The position numbers and the translations under genes are program-made. Of a stretch of 64,000 nt of DNA, positions 38,301-50,274 are shown piece by piece (the first letter of the stretch is position 1; each line of letters starts with the position of its first letter). The notes beneath the pieces are model-generated. The model worked only from the letters and a program-made list of their open reading frames with translations, had not been told where the DNA came from and did not search any database. Source of the DNA: Paramecium pentaurelia (taxonomy: Eukaryota; Ciliophora; Oligohymenophorea; Peniculida; Parameciidae); assembly GCA_905183005.1 (NCBI GenBank), contig CAJJDO010000102.1, positions 322,098 through 386,097 of the forward strand, read 5' to 3'.

Positions 38301-38405
38301 ATTGGAATATATTAATAGTTTAAACCTTAGAATAATTATGATTGTGTTGTAAATTAAATAAAGATATAATCAAAGAAACTTATAAAGAAAAAGAAACTTA
38401 AATGA
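35341..38405 (+). CDS. Six-helix cation-channel-like protein with cyclic-nucleotide-binding-like domain
   Basis: 988 residues, introns 36226-36251 (26 nt, AAG), 36383-36405 (23), 36515-36540 (26) and 37363-37385 (23). Hydrophobic helices span residues about 165-335. The pore stretch SYIESVIWTMNNC lies where a filter should be, but no GYG follows. After the last helix a C-linker and a CNBD-like fold (about 400-520: NDIIVEKGQLDEYIYVVLQG, GEIGIYD) follow, with the phosphate-binding Arg position not conserved. Then comes an acidic run (about 37265-37315) and a long Gln/Ser-rich tail with polyQ. It looks related to CNG/KCNH channels. Confidence 0.8.
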
Positions 38406-38461
38406 TATATATTTTATATTAATAATAATTTTTGTTTTTATATTAATTTTATATTAATTTT

Positions 38462-39678
38462 ATGTTCATACCATATAAAAAAAATAAAGGATATAAAATC
38501 CCTGTTATATTTGAGTTTGGATAATAAAATACAAGAGTTGGATATGCAGGAACTGATGGTCCAGAAGTTGTTTTACCATCTGATTTATTAATGGATAGTG
38601 AGGGAAATATGAAATTTATTGAATAAAATAGTACATATCAACCAGTTGGATTTGATGTTAAGAATATACTTTTAGGAGGATAGATAGTTGATTTCGATAT
38701 ATGGAAAGAATATGTAGAACACATTCTAAATAATCTTTTATTTTAAGAAAGACATTTCCCATTTTTTTTTGTCGAAAATGGAAATGTCAAAAAAGAAACC
38801 AGAAATAAAATCATCGAAATGCTTTTTGAAGAAATAGATGTTTCCTCTGTTTTTTTTCACAGAAACACTATGTTAGCTTAATATATAGTAGGAAAAGATA
38901 ATGTATTAGTAGTTGATTGTGGAGCATCTCATACTACAATTACTCCAATATTGGATGGTAATGTTATTGAAAAAGGTAATCTAAATTTACTTTATTTTAG
39001 GTATTCTTAGAAGTGATATAGGAGGAGAGTATATTACAAATAAATTATATGAAATTTGGAAATAATAAGGTTTAGCATTTTCTAGATTTAAAAATTATAG
39101 TCAACTCTCTCCATCTCTTTAAATGTATGGAGATTTGGAAATAGTTAGAGAAATTAAACATCAATGTGTTAAACTATATGATTAACCTATAGAGAATTTG
39201 TAATTATATACCTTAACATATTTTAAGAAAATTCAATCCAACTGTTGATAATTAAGCATATGAATTACCAGATTAAACTAAATTATTAATATCTGAAGAA
39301 ATGTATAAGTATCCAGAATTTTTATATGAACCTACAGAAAATTTTGAAGGATTGGATAAAGCATTAGAAACAAGTTTAGAAAAGATTGATTCTGATTATA
39401 GAAAGGAATTAGTTCAAAATGTTATATTGATAGGAGGAGCTAGTTGTACAGTTAATATGGTCGAAAGATTTTAAAGAACAATAAATAATCTTAAAATATT
39501 TGGATTATCTTCAAGAAGTAAAGTATAAACCCTCCCAAAATTTTTTGATCGTTAACATGCTTCTTGGTTAGGAGCTTCTATTGTTGCAAGTTCATAAATT
39601 TATGATCAATGGACTTTAAATAAATCAGATTATGATGAACATGGATCTTCTCTAATAGAAAAAAAAATGTTTTATTGA
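38462..39678 (+). CDS. Actin-related protein, Arp4-like
   Basis: 387 residues with introns 38976-39000 (25 nt, TAG) and 39200-39227 (28 nt, AAG). Actin-fold motifs: FEFGQQNTRVGYAG (phosphate 1), VVDCGASHTTITP (phosphate 2), VILIGGASCTVNM (adenosine loop) and ASWLGASIVASS near the end. The C-terminal QWTLNKSDYDEHG matches Arp4/BAF53 type (chromatin remodelling) better than Arp2/3 or conventional actin. Substitutions in the nucleotide loops suggest weak or no hydrolysis, as known for nuclear Arps. Subtype is inferred. Confidence 0.85.
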
Positions 39679-39823
39679 TATTACATTTATCATTAAAATA
39701 ATCTAATTTTATATTATTTATCTTTAAATATCTAAATTTAGTTTAATCATAACATAATGTCTAAATATTTTAAGAATTAAATCTCAATTTTATTAAAAAT
39801 ATATAAATTTTATTTCTTTTTTA

Positions 39824-40732
39824 ATGTTATTATTCCCTGAAAGTCGCTATCCTATTGAAAATAGAAAAAAGTCATAAACATATCATTAAGAATCTACAAT
39901 TAAAGAATTGTTATCAAATTCAGTAGGAGAAGCTATCAAATATAAACCATCAAAACCAATCAATTCTAAATAGGATTATGAAGAAAATTAATATTTAGCT
40001 AATAAAAATAAACAAAGTTATTTATAGAGTAATATTTTCCATGATACAAAAATTTAAATTAGAAATGATAAATAAGCACTCCAATATTAAAATAATAAAA
40101 AAAAGTAATCATCCAACCTTTCATCCAGAGTAACAACTGAACCTTAATATTAATAACCCTCATATGTTAGAGGTACTTTGAATCAAGAATTCAGAAAAGA
40201 TGATATAAAAGTAGAAAATAAATAATCCTAATAAAGTGTATTATTTAATACTTTAGGGAAATATTATGTAGAGCACAAAAATCCAGGTAAAACTAATTTT
40301 ATGGCTTCTGATCTGACATTTCTTAAACATGATTCTTTAAGGGATAAGAAATTAGAATATAAAGAGAAATAATTAGAGGCAGAATATTAAAAATAAAAAA
40401 GTTATTTATCATAATATAATTCTACTTAAAGTCAATCAAGAAGGTAATCAAAATAAGAATAAGAAATAAATGTTAAATTAAATTAAATAGAGATACCTAA
40501 ATAAGAGATTACAGGTTATGATATTGTTATAGAATAAAAAGGGAAAGGTTTTCTACCTAATTAATTTAGGAGTATTATTAAGCATAATGGATTTTAAATT
40601 AAATAATAAGAGAATGACCATTATATAATCTAACCATTAGGAGGAAATAATAATATATAATCAATTGCCAAATATTTAAAGAATTATGATAACAAAGCTA
40701 AAATAGAGAAAGTACCATATTAATAAGATTGA
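39824..40732 (+). CDS. Polar, disordered-looking protein, 302 residues
   Basis: A single open frame without introns, ATG 39824 (MLLFPESRYP), TGA 40730-40732. It is very rich in Gln, Lys, Asn and Ser, with short charged helices. Only the C-terminal segment ITGYDIVIEQKGKGFLPNQF looks structured. No family recognised. Convergent with the POC5-like gene, 30 bp between stops. Confidence 0.7.
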
Positions 40733-40762
40733 TGATTATTAATCGTAAAATAATTAATAAAT

Positions 40763-42256
40763 TCATTTCTTCTTAAATGTTGATGAATTAGTTGTTATAG
40801 TCTATTTTTGAGGTTATTTAGTTTAAGCTTATTTTGTTTAAACTGTTTATTTTTTTATAGATTATGTCTATGATGGTAAAGTTGAAGGATTATCAAAGGT
40901 TACTTTAATAACTTTACCTTCATTTTATTCATCATCTTTATCAAACTATAAATCATCTAATTAAATTAAAATTATTACCTTGTTATACTAATTTTGATAT
41001 TGATATATTTATGCTTTAATTTTCAGTAATTTCTGACAATTACTTTATACCAATAATTGGGGCATCCTTCCAACGATGATCATTCGTTTCTAATCTATTT
41101 TATTAATGATAAATAATATTTTTAGGTGGTGAATTTTATCTTTACCATTAATCTTTACTTTCATTTAAATTTAATGTATCATTTAATTAATTAAATTATT
41201 AAGGTTAATGAATTATTTATTATTATTATATACTTGATTATTAATAAGGATTCATCAATATATTAGTTGCTAAAGAATCTAATTCCATTTATTGAGATGA
41301 TCCATTTAATACATTCATGGCTTCAAAATTAAGAGCACAAACTCCTCTCATAAAAGCTCTCTTTAAGTTTTCTTACATTGATAATTTAATTTTATTGGCT
41401 TCATCTAATTATGTTGTAGCTTCAAATAATTTCTATTCCAATAATTATTATTCTTTTTTAAATTTAGCCATCAATAAATCAACATCATTTTAATGAGATA
41501 ATTTTAATTTATCAGATTAATTAATTCTAATTTGAATATTAAACTACTTTTTCCATAAATTAAATATCCATCTTTATAAATATAATTTATAATGTTTAAT
41601 TCCTTTTTTTTAATTCTATAATATATTATTTTTTATTACATTTTTCTTCTTTTATGAATATTTTGCATACATTTTTAAACTTTTTAATACATTTGATAAA
41701 ACAGTTAATTTTCTTTTTGTATTCTTCATTTTACCACAATATTATGCCATTTTTTCTGATCTTTCAGTAATCTAATTGCAAATTCTCATTTATTCTGCCA
41801 ATTATTCTTTTATTTATTATAATTCATTATTTTTTAATTCATACATCTATAAATACTTTTCAGTGTCTTATTTTATTGTTTATTTTTAATCTTCTAACAT
41901 AGATCTTTTCATAGTCATAAATTCACTTGTTGCCTCTGTTTTAAATACATTTAAAATATGCTCTAATCTTATTTTAAATTATTCTGTATCCTCATCAATT
42001 ATTTAAGGAGCATGATTTCTAATTTTGTTATTAATTTTTTTTGCTTCTTCATTATTTGGCATTAAATTTTCTAGAATACTATAATAATAAAACCTTTATT
42101 CCATGGATTAGACACACATTTACTAGAAGTGATATCTGATTCAGTTTTAGATGGACTTGGAGAAGGTTATTTTACTTATTCATTTTTATTTTATTTCCAC
42201 TTTTGACTTAATTTACTAAAATCACATAGATCATCCAAATCGTTTACAAAACTCAT
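40763..42256 (-). CDS. POC5: POC5-like centriolar/basal-body coiled-coil protein
   Basis: 482 residues, ATG 42256, TGA 40763-40765, introns 42071-42093 (23 nt) and 40957-40978 (22 nt), both TAG. The centre is a long coiled coil with a Trp-containing helix (HYKLYLQRWIFNLWKK) of the sort that binds centrin, and the diagnostic RAFMRGVCALNFEAMNVL block. POC5 binds centrin and assembles in the distal lumen of centrioles/basal bodies. The Gln-rich tail is ciliate-typical. Its ATG starts one base after the stop of the upstream small gene. Confidence 0.85.
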
Positions 42257-42584
42257 TCAAATTTGAATTATTAACTATAAAATAATATAATAAATACATT
42301 ATTAATATTTATGGTATATTCTCCATATTAGCCTTTAATTGACCCTAAACATTACAGCAATTTATCAATTGTCCTAACATTTATTGGGTTTTGTTTCTTA
42401 TCAGATTTTGTAATGTAAACACTCATATGCTAATTGATAGTTATTAATTTACTAAATAAAAAGAATAAAGAGCATTAACAAAGGAATTAATCGCTGGATT
42501 TTTTACAGCATTATTTTTATCATCCGGAACAGTATTCACATTTTTAGCTTTAGGGTTGTATTTTTGAGTATCAATTATAAACAT
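42257..42584 (-). CDS. Small protein, 93 residues (tentative)
   Basis: ATG 42584 (MFIIDTQKYNPKAKN), TGA 42257-42259, with two 23-nt introns needed (about 42429-42451 and 42262-42284, both GT...TAG). The spliced product includes VYITKSDKKQNPINVRTIDK. The frame is consistent, but the gene is squeezed: 21 bp after the upstream stop and 0 bp before the next ATG. No family recognised. It could instead be an unannotated UTR or part of a neighbour. Confidence 0.4.
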
Positions 42585-42605
42585 TTAATATATATTAGAC
42601 AATAA

Positions 42606-45600
42606 TCATATATCATCTAAATCCCAACCTGATTCTGCATTCTCCCCTTACTTTTATTATTCTGCCCATGGATCAATTTCTTCTAATTCATCATCTAAAT
42701 CCAACTAACCTTAACTTAATTTTTCTACATTCTTAATTGGTGGATTATTATTATTATTACTTTAATCTTCTTAATTTTCTTGATCATCATCAAATTATAC
42801 ATCAGGAGTTTCTTCTTCAAATTATTAGTTTACTTTCCAATTTTCAAGTGGTTCCTAATTTCTTCTTTCATTCTCTTATTAATTTTATGATTAATCACAT
42901 ATTTTCGGTTCAATAATTTATTAATTACTTTATTTCTCTTCAATTATTTGAACTTATGGATTTTCTAATTCATTTTCAAAATCTATATCATCATCCACAT
43001 TCCATTAATTACCTTCTTCTTCATCTGGATTCTCTATAAGATTTTCTTTGTTCTCTAAATTTTCAATTTTTTGTTCATTCAAACCTACATCAATCTCATA
43101 ATGTTCTTAATCATTTTATATTTCATCTTCTTGATCATTTGCACTTTTCTCTTAAGACCTTGGATCTGAAAATAACAGTGGTTTTGAGATGATTTCTTAA
43201 ACACCTATTTCTTGATAAGATGGAGAAGGATCTTATGATAATAAAGCATTCTTTTGAGAATGAATTTCAATATTATAATTTTTTTCTATTTAATTAGAAG
43301 AATTAATAACAACCTTCTTCTAATCATTATTAATATGAATATCTAGAACATCCAAATCACCTAAACTCTTTTCTATTACTTAATTTTCAAAATTAGAATT
43401 ATTTATTGGCTCAACAACAAGTTAGTATTATATTTCTAGTTACTCTTATTCTTTATTAATCTCATTTTATATTTATATTTCTTCATTATTTTAATTATTT
43501 TCTTAATTTTCTTAATTATTACTATCTTGTATTATCAATTCATCAGTTTTATTTATTACTTAATTATTAGATTCTATTTATAAATTATTTTAAATGTTTT
43601 GTTAATTTAAATATATTTCTTCATTAGATAATTCATTTTCGATTTATTCCTATTTTTATATATCTCCTTTATCATTAATTTAATATTAATTTATTTAATT
43701 ATCTATTTCTACATCAATTTATTATAATGATTTATTTGAATTATTATTCTATTCCTGATCATATTCTTATGAGATCATATCTTTTTCTTAAGAATTTATT
43801 TCTTAATTTTCATATATATTTTATTGATCCTCTTAATTAAATTCATCTGAATTGATTTCTTATTATTATTCATCTTCTTATTTTTGTTCATTTCCTAATT
43901 CATCATCTTATTCATCTTCTTATTAATCATCTTATTCATCTTCTTATTAATCATCTTATTCATCTTCTTATTCTTCATCTTATTCATCATCTTATTAATC
44001 ATCTTACTATTATTCTTATTCAACTTTATCATTTTACTCTTAATATTATTATTATACTTAATCAGCATTTTCATTATTTTTTTAATATATTTCATAAGGA
44101 ACATCATCTTTTTAATCTTCCTATTCCTAATTTAATTCTTCATTAGAATTATACTCCCTTTGATCTCCTTCTTTATCTTCTTGTTGCAATTCAATCTAAT
44201 CATTTGATGATATTTAATCTTAATGATCTTATTAAATTTAATCATCATTATTTTCTTAACTTTCATATTCAACATTTTAATATTCAGAATCACCTTCTTC
44301 ATTTTAAATTTCCTCTTATTTTTAACTTCCTTCTTTTATTTCTGAATAATCATCTTAAATATTTTCATTATCTAAATTATTTTAATTCAAATTCATCTCC
44401 TACACATTTACTTAATTATCTTAGGATGAATGTACTGACTATTCTTATTATTATTCTTAATATTCATCATAAAATTCTTCATTTTATTAATTATTTTAAT
44501 TTATTTCATAATCTTAACTTTCTTCAATTTTTTCATAATTATCTTCATTTTCTTCATCATAATTTTATAACAATCCTTCCTTTTCTGAGAGTTCCTCTGA
44601 ATCATTTTCTATATTTTATTGAATTTATTAATCTATATTTTGATTATCTTCTTATTCTTGTTATTCTTGAGATAAATCATTTTATTGATGAATATTATTA
44701 TCTGATTAATCATTTTATTTAGAATCATCCTATATATAGAAATCATTCTATTATATTTCATCTTAAAAATCAGAATTTTCATCTACTTATTTTTCATAAT
44801 GATCCTATTGAATATTTTAACCTTAACTTAATTAAATATTTTAATATTGACCAGCACCTTCATTAATATTTTCTTACTAAAATAATTGATAAAATAAAAT
44901 ACTTCTTAAATATCAACATTAAGACTATCTTCAAATTCCCATGCTCCATCTTCTCTTTATGCTTCATTTTCTTCATAATCAATCTATCTCAATTGATTTA
45001 TTGCTCTTTAAGAATCTTCATCACCTTATAAATTTTATTCACTAACCTTTTCTTCTTCATCTGAAAACTTTCTTTTTTCAATTGAAATTTATTCTTCTAA
45101 TTCTTAAATTCTTTCTTATCTTAAATATTTAAATTAATTTAATACTATACTGCATTTTAAAAGTTTTTCTAATATTCTGTGTCTACTAAACACATTTATA
45201 ATTAATGCATTTATTCAACTTATGCTTCTTACTTATGTTGTTATTATAGCATTCTAACTTCCATTTCTTTTAATTAATATTTTAACTCATGATTTTCATT
45301 TCTATATTAAATCATTTATAACTCCACTATAAAATTAATATATAAATTACATTCATCATATTTTCTCTAAAAAGAATCATCTAATTCCCAACCTCTATCT
45401 TCTTACTTCCATATATCATTAGAATCTATATTCTATTACTTAGTAAATTCTTCATTTAATTCTTAAATTTATTATTCTAAAACTATTATTTGTGTTTCTT
45501 TATTTTCTAAACTACTTAATAAAGTTTTTTTTTCCTCTTATATAAGTGCCAAAGAATCTTCTAATTTTTTGATACTTGATTTATCAACTTAATTTCTATT

Positions 45601-46975
45601 GATTTAATCTATTTATGATTGTAATTATGTTATTAATTGATTTAAATTAAACTTCTCTTAATCATATTCTCTTTTCAAATTATCTAATTTATTTTAAAGT
45701 TCAAAGTTCTAATTCTCTTTATCCTAATTTTGATTTTAAAGTCTTTCATTTTCTTCTATTAATTTATCCTCTGAAACTCTCAATTATTTGATTATATATA
45801 AACTTGATTAATGTTCATCTTTTAATTCATCTAATTCATCAATTTATTGCATCAATTTTATATTATCCTCTTTAAGTGAACTTATTTATTTAGATTATTT
45901 AGAAGTTGTTTATAATGCATATTATAATAAATCCTATTATTTTGTATTATAATATTTCTAAAATTATGTCAATTTATTAGTAACTTATGTATGTAATTCT
46001 AATTTTTTAATAGTCATTAATTAATTTTAAATTTTTGGAATCTCTATTCTAATTTTTTCTTTTGTATTTTAATATTTTGTTTAATATTTTATGAACTGGT
46101 TTTTGTAATACTCAATCTCTTATTACATTTATTCAATATTATCTTCATAATCATTTATTTATTTTTCTTATGTTTCTATTAGTTTAGTTATATCATTATT
46201 AAGGTTTTCATTCTCTTTGATTAATTTACATATAATTTATTCATGATTATCTTAAGGTTCTATGAGCTCAGTTAATTTAAATAATTATTTAGCTTCCTTT
46301 AATTATTAATTGAATTATTCCTTCTCTATTTAGAATTGTTTTATTTTATTTTCTAATTCCTCTTTTTACTCATTTAATTCATTCTATTCTTAGATTCTTC
46401 TTAATTTCATTTAATCTTCAAGTTCAGATCTAAATTATAATAATGCTTTACTTTTCAAGTTCAAATAATTTCTTCATATCAATTACTTATTAAACACTAG
46501 CAAAAACTTTACTATTTTATGTTTACTCTGATGTAATAATAATATTATTAGATCCACTATTTTATGATCCAAATAGATTTTGAAAAGTTTGCTTTATTTT
46601 TTATGGTGCACTTTCTTTAATTAGTTTTTCAATTGTTTAAGTTTATTAGACTGTATTTGTAAATTTTCCCCACATATCTATTTATTCTGGAGATTTTTAT
46701 TCATCTTATTAAAATTTAGTTTATTATTCTTGTTTTAATTAACTTTCTGCTGGTGTTTAAGAAAGATCATCAATATCATCATCAATTTCCCATTCATTAT
46801 TTTTTTAATTTTAATTTGGATAATCTCTAAAATTGTTTAATTATTACTGCTGATCTTAATTTCCATGATCAGAAGGAAAATCTTCTTCTTCGATATCCCA
46901 ACCATCTTGAGCTTTCTATTATACTTCTTTCATTTCATTATCTATAATATTCTACCCAAAATCAGCATAACTCAT
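42606..46975 (-). CDS. Large coiled-coil protein with repeated Trp-acidic motifs
   Basis: 1432 residues, ATG 46975, TGA 42606-42608, introns 46430-46451 (22 nt), 45169-45191 (23) and 44877-44902 (26), all TAG. Residues about 1-150 are acidic, 150-620 and 640-750 are coiled coil, and the last 700 are a Glu/Asp/Gln/Asn-rich, repeat-containing region. Short motifs of Trp followed by acidic residues recur: GWDIEEEDF, EWEIDDDIDD, GWELDDSF, AWEFEDSL, QWNVDDDID and, as the last residues, GWDLDDI. The GWD/E-(I/L)-D/E-D/E pattern resembles adaptor-binding peptides such as kinesin-light-chain W-acidic motifs. Function not known. Confidence 0.85.
43899..44006 (-). repeat. Imperfect 24-bp tandem repeat inside the coiled-coil gene
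   Basis: On the plus strand, units like ATCATCTTATTCATCTTCTT recur four to five times with a 24-bp period, encoding alternating DDQQ and EDEQ units on the minus strand. The repeat has no stop because TAA and TAG code for Gln. It sits within the acidic tail region of the 1432-residue protein. Confidence 0.8.
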
Positions 46976-47027
46976 TATAAATTATTTTTTTATTATTATA
47001 TACACGTAATTAGAAAATAAAAAATGA

Positions 47028-47689
47028 TCAATAGAATTATTTCTTTTCATCAGATTTCTTAATTGTTTAATCATAAAATTTCTTTTATTCATTAAAATTT
47101 TCAATTATAGATTCATCATTTTAGTAATTCTTATATTCATAAGAAGTCTTACAAATTGATTCAATAGAATTTTTACACATTTATTAAATAATAGCATTTA
47201 AACGATTAATTTCTCTATAAAGTGCAGTAACATCTGGATTAGGAACAATTATAGTAGGAGGTCTTTATTTAATCATTTCTAATTCTTCGAAATATTTTTG
47301 ACTAGCTTATTCTAAATTCTAATATTATTATTTTAAACAATCATAATTTTTTGCCTTCTATTTTAATTAATCTACTTTATCAATTAAATCTCTATTTTCT
47401 TATTATAAATTAAGAATAAATTAATTTTATTATTTTATGATAAAACTTTATTGAATTTCTTATTCTTAATATCTTTATTGCTATATTTTTAAATCTTCAT
47501 ATTCTAAAAGATCATTTGGATTAATTTTAGATTATTGTAATTAATAATATTTCATAGACAAATCATCATAATGAGATTACCATTAATTTATTTCTAATTT
47601 CAAATTTTGAACCTATGTTTTCAATTCTAAATTTTCAGCTATCTAATATTTATAAATAATAAGAATACTAAATAAGAATGTTCACTCAT
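47028..47689 (-). CDS. Coiled-coil protein, 211 residues
   Basis: ATG 47689 (MSEHSYL), one 26-nt intron (47643-47668, TAG) after residue 7, TGA 47028-47030. Nearly the whole chain is Gln/Glu/Leu helix with heptad spacing (LELKTQVQNLKLEINQW, ALYREINRLNAIIQQM). No named family. It could pair with other coiled-coil or basal-body proteins of the neighbourhood, but nothing in the sequence shows this. Confidence 0.75.
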
Positions 47690-47759
47690 TTTTATTAAAT
47701 AAAATTTATTATTATTATTATTTTATTAAAGAGATATATAAAATATTGTATTATAAATA

Positions 47760-49444
47760 TCATAATACATATACATTGTTAAGTAATTCATCATTCAATT
47801 CTTCAACATTCTCTTTTAATGGTTAATCATATGTTTCTCTCAATTTATTTAATGTTAAAATTCCAAATAACAATAAAAAGAACATACCAATAGATGTATT
47901 CAATCCAAATGTATGACAAAATACAACATAAGTTTCTTAAAAAATGAATAAAAATTCAGTCAAAAATACCATTCCAGAAAAACCATAATGTCTTAATGAT
48001 GTAGGAAATACTTCTAAAGCATAAATCTATATTTAAATTAATTATTTTACATTAATAAATGCACATCCAAAACTTAATATTAATCGACTCATAATCAATA
48101 TCATCATAATTATTGTATGCATTAATCTATCATAAAAAGACATTAATGCTATGGCATTTGTACTTAATTAAAAAATTGGAAAAACTGCATAAAGAAAATT
48201 GAACATAGCACTTACACCTAAAACAATCTTCAAAACATCTTTTCTATTATAATTCAAACTTGCATAACCACTTATAAGATATCCTACTGTTGCTACAGTA
48301 GATAACAATAATTCAGTCTTTTATCTATCTAATCTAGAAAATGCATCTATTTCTTTAGAAGTTTAAAATTATCCAATTATAATAATTGAATACAAATAAA
48401 GAAGACAAAACATTCTAACTCTGGTTGAATTATAACGAAAAATTGAACTAAATTTATAATATTTAAGATTTACGAAAAATTGTATCCTTTAGCAACTTCC
48501 TTTACACCAAATTATTAAGTAATTTCTTACATTTTATCTTTAAGTTCCTTTACTCTTACTTCATCTTCTAACATCCAATCTTTAGGCATTTCCCTTCCAT
48601 TACATTAACTTATTATTTGAAGAACAATTTTTGCTTAATGATATTTCTTTTTAATGACAAGCATTCTTGGTGATTCTTACATAAACTTAATAAGAACTGA
48701 AAACATAACAGCTGGTCCACCAAATAAAATTAACATACTCTATTACCAATTTAATTAAAATGAATCAATAATCACTGGTGATATTATAGTTCCAATTCCA
48801 TAAGCTGTCAATAAAATTGAAGGACTTAATTTTTATAGATTTTCAGATGATATTTCAAAAAATAAAATCATAGAAGAATTCAAGAATCCTCTTAAAAAGA
48901 AATTAGCAAAAAATAATGCTACACTTAATAAATATGCATTTGGTATTAAGATTGTTAAACAACAAGTAAATCCCAATAAAGCCAATGTTTCAATCATAAT
49001 TGATCTAATATAATTATCAATAAATTACTATCTCCCTTATCGAATTTCCATCTACTCTCCATAATACAAAGATCCTATACATCCACCTAAATAATAAGAA
49101 GTAATAAGTATTAATATAATAATTTTGTCATCACAAACTAATTAAAAGAATTATATTATATCTCCTAATTGAGATGCAAATGTAATTTTCTCTTTGTCTA
49201 TATCATCTCTATAATATTATTTGCAAAACTCCACTTCATTACATTAATATATGTTATATTGTTAGTCAATACATTTATATTAAGTTTGATGGAAATACAA
49301 TTCCGTTATAGCAATATGAAACATTCCTGCAACCATATACTACAAGCTCATTATAACGATGGCTCTGATTTAGAATTTGTGTCCATTTCCAGCTTTAATT
49401 AATGCTTACTCCACTGTTAGTACATCTACATATCTAATTGGCAT
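47760..49444 (-). CDS. Major facilitator transporter, organic-solute/SV2-like
   Basis: 544 residues, ATG 49444 (MPIRYVDVLTVEQALIKAG), TGA 47760-47762, introns 48448-48473 (26 nt) and 48027-48050 (24 nt), both TAG. Many membrane helices are visible. After helix 6 comes ESPRMLVIKKKYHQA, the ESPRxL motif of the sugar/organic-ion MFS branch, and late helices include ALEVFPTSLRHYGFSG, matching the family's E-x-FPTxxR motif. It moves a small solute by ion coupling; substrate not predictable. The 24-nt intron is a multiple of three with no TGA. Confidence 0.88.
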
Positions 49445-49485
49445 AGCAATTGTATATAATTAGAAATATATAATAATTGTATAAT

Positions 49486-50184
49486 TCAATGCTTTACTGC
49501 TGTTCTTTTTTCAACTATTCCATCATATCTTAAAACTAATTCTTTATGTTATTCTTCTTCGACTTTTAATTCAATTAATTTTTTTTCTAATACAGTTTCC
49601 AATTATCCTATTAATTACTCATATTCTTTTTGCATTTGCATTATTTCACTATCAGTTTTCCTATTTACTTATTATAAAATGATATGTCTAGTTTAATTAT
49701 GAGCTAATTTTCTCCACTTACTAAATACTTATCTTGGAAGTCTCTATCTATATTTTTTTAAATAAATTTTTACTTATAATGTTTTGTTGCATAAACCTTC
49801 ATACTTCTAATGTATTTTTAAAATTTCACTTATTCTTTGAATATTTTAAATACTCTCTATTGAAGATTTTCCATATAAAGTTTTCTTGCTATTGAGTATC
49901 CTATACGAAGTTTATGTTATATATCTCCTTTTGTTTTTGTATAATCTATAATTCATATAAATAAATATACTTTTAAAAAGGTTTTCCAAAATCAATAATT
50001 CTTCTTAAGTTTAATTGTATCCATCATCAACCATGATTAAATTTCCTGAATACATTTCTTCTGTAAATTTTCTACATTACTCTAAATATGCCTAAACTGT
50101 TTTTTCAGACCATTCATCTAATAACTATTTATTTTTCTTAGTAAATTCATTTATCACTTTTGTCTTTAATTGAGTTGTGTCCAT
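49486..50184 (-). CDS. Coiled-coil protein with SFI1-like helices, 215 residues
   Basis: ATG 50184 (MDTTQLKTKVINEF), TGA 49486-49488, introns 49946-49970 (25 nt) and 49748-49773 (26 nt), both TAG. The middle has basic aromatic helices (LQQRVFKIFKEQVKFQKYI, RQVFSKWRKLAHNQ) spaced like centrin-binding SFI1/IQ units, followed by a coiled coil (EYEQLIGQLETVLEKK). The ciliary or basal-body role is inferred only from that pattern. Stop is 41 bp upstream of the MFS start. Confidence 0.75.
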
Positions 50185-50274
50185 TAACGATTAATTTAAA
50201 TAACTACTAATTTATATATAATATTTCAAAAAAAAAAATGAAAATTGTATTATTTATTGAACTTATTTATGAAT

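Noticed and set aside
44204..44722. Plus-strand ORF of 172 codons, Phe/His/Asn-rich
   Set aside because: Antisense of the acidic Gln-rich tail; composition is an artefact of GAA/GAT/AAT codons on the other strand.
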